From: Candidatus Microgenomates bacterium
GTDB taxonomy: Bacteria; Patescibacteriota; Microgenomatia; JAADGY01
Reading direction: 5' to 3'
Length of the DNA: 22,508 nucleotides
NCBI GenBank assembly: GCA_015486555.1
Contig: WFRL01000067.1
Span: 1-22,508, forward strand
Below the pieces are notes generated by a model that saw only the letters and a program-made list of their open reading frames with translations, ran no database searches and was not told where the DNA came from. Below, in pieces: positions 22,508 through 22,508 of the stretch. The position numbers and the translations under genes were made by a program. The stretch's first letter is position 1. Every line of letters starts with the position of its first letter.

Positions 22508-22508
22508 C

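Overview
The window is a dense, low-GC (mid-30s % in the lines I counted) block of cell-surface polysaccharide and glycosylation genes. TGA is used as a normal stop at many tight junctions, so the code is standard. Low GC, very short or negative intergenic distances, many GT-C membrane glycosyltransferases of related type, a small phosphoglycosyl transferase and absence of lipid-A-type genes suggest a Patescibacteria/CPR bacterium, perhaps Microgenomates-like. That placement is an inference from overall character, not from a marker gene.

Layout. (1) 1-4722, plus strand: a truncated HND-motif membrane glycosyltransferase, an ArnT/PMT-like glycosyltransferase, a WaaE-like GT2 enzyme and a DUF2079 membrane protein. 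(2) 4661-9518, minus strand, converging on block 1 with a 62-base coding overlap: a tRNA-guanine transglycosylase (tgt) read first, then a GtrB/DPM1-like GT2 with its own promoter, an exported thermonuclease, a GT4 enzyme and a PIG-V-like mannosyltransferase. (3) 9519-9563: a 45-base divergent promoter region. (4) 9564-10655, plus strand: a GT4 enzyme lacking the second Glu of its EX7E motif. (5) 10656-11138: a 483-base gap holding a 363-base element bounded by perfect 21-base inverted repeats, locally richer in GC and full of hairpins and decayed direct repeats. (6) 11139-22507, plus strand: an apparent single operon of eleven overlapping or near-contiguous genes: GT4, ArnT-like GT-C, hexapeptide acetyltransferase, unknown membrane-anchored protein, O-antigen-ligase-like protein, GT4, GT2, GT4, WbaZ-like GT4, mannose-1-phosphate guanylyltransferase and a polyprenol-phosphate sugar transferase.

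How they could work together (inference): ManC supplies GDP-mannose; the phosphoglycosyl transferase starts a lipid-linked glycan; cytoplasmic GT4/GT2 enzymes extend it; the acetyltransferase decorates it; the O-antigen-ligase-like protein transfers or polymerises it outside; GtrB/DPM1-like and GT-C enzymes add lipid-phosphate-linked sugars on the outer face. No flippase, chain-length regulator or phosphomannomutase is seen here.

Two features stand out beyond the gene list. Start codons at the heads of transcription units sit 5-8 bases after a -10-like hexamer, which predicts leaderless mRNAs, while several internal genes have Shine-Dalgarno sequences. The 363-base inverted-repeat element between two GT4 genes looks like a non-autonomous mobile or structured repeat element. 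No tRNA, rRNA, CRISPR array or transposase gene was found.
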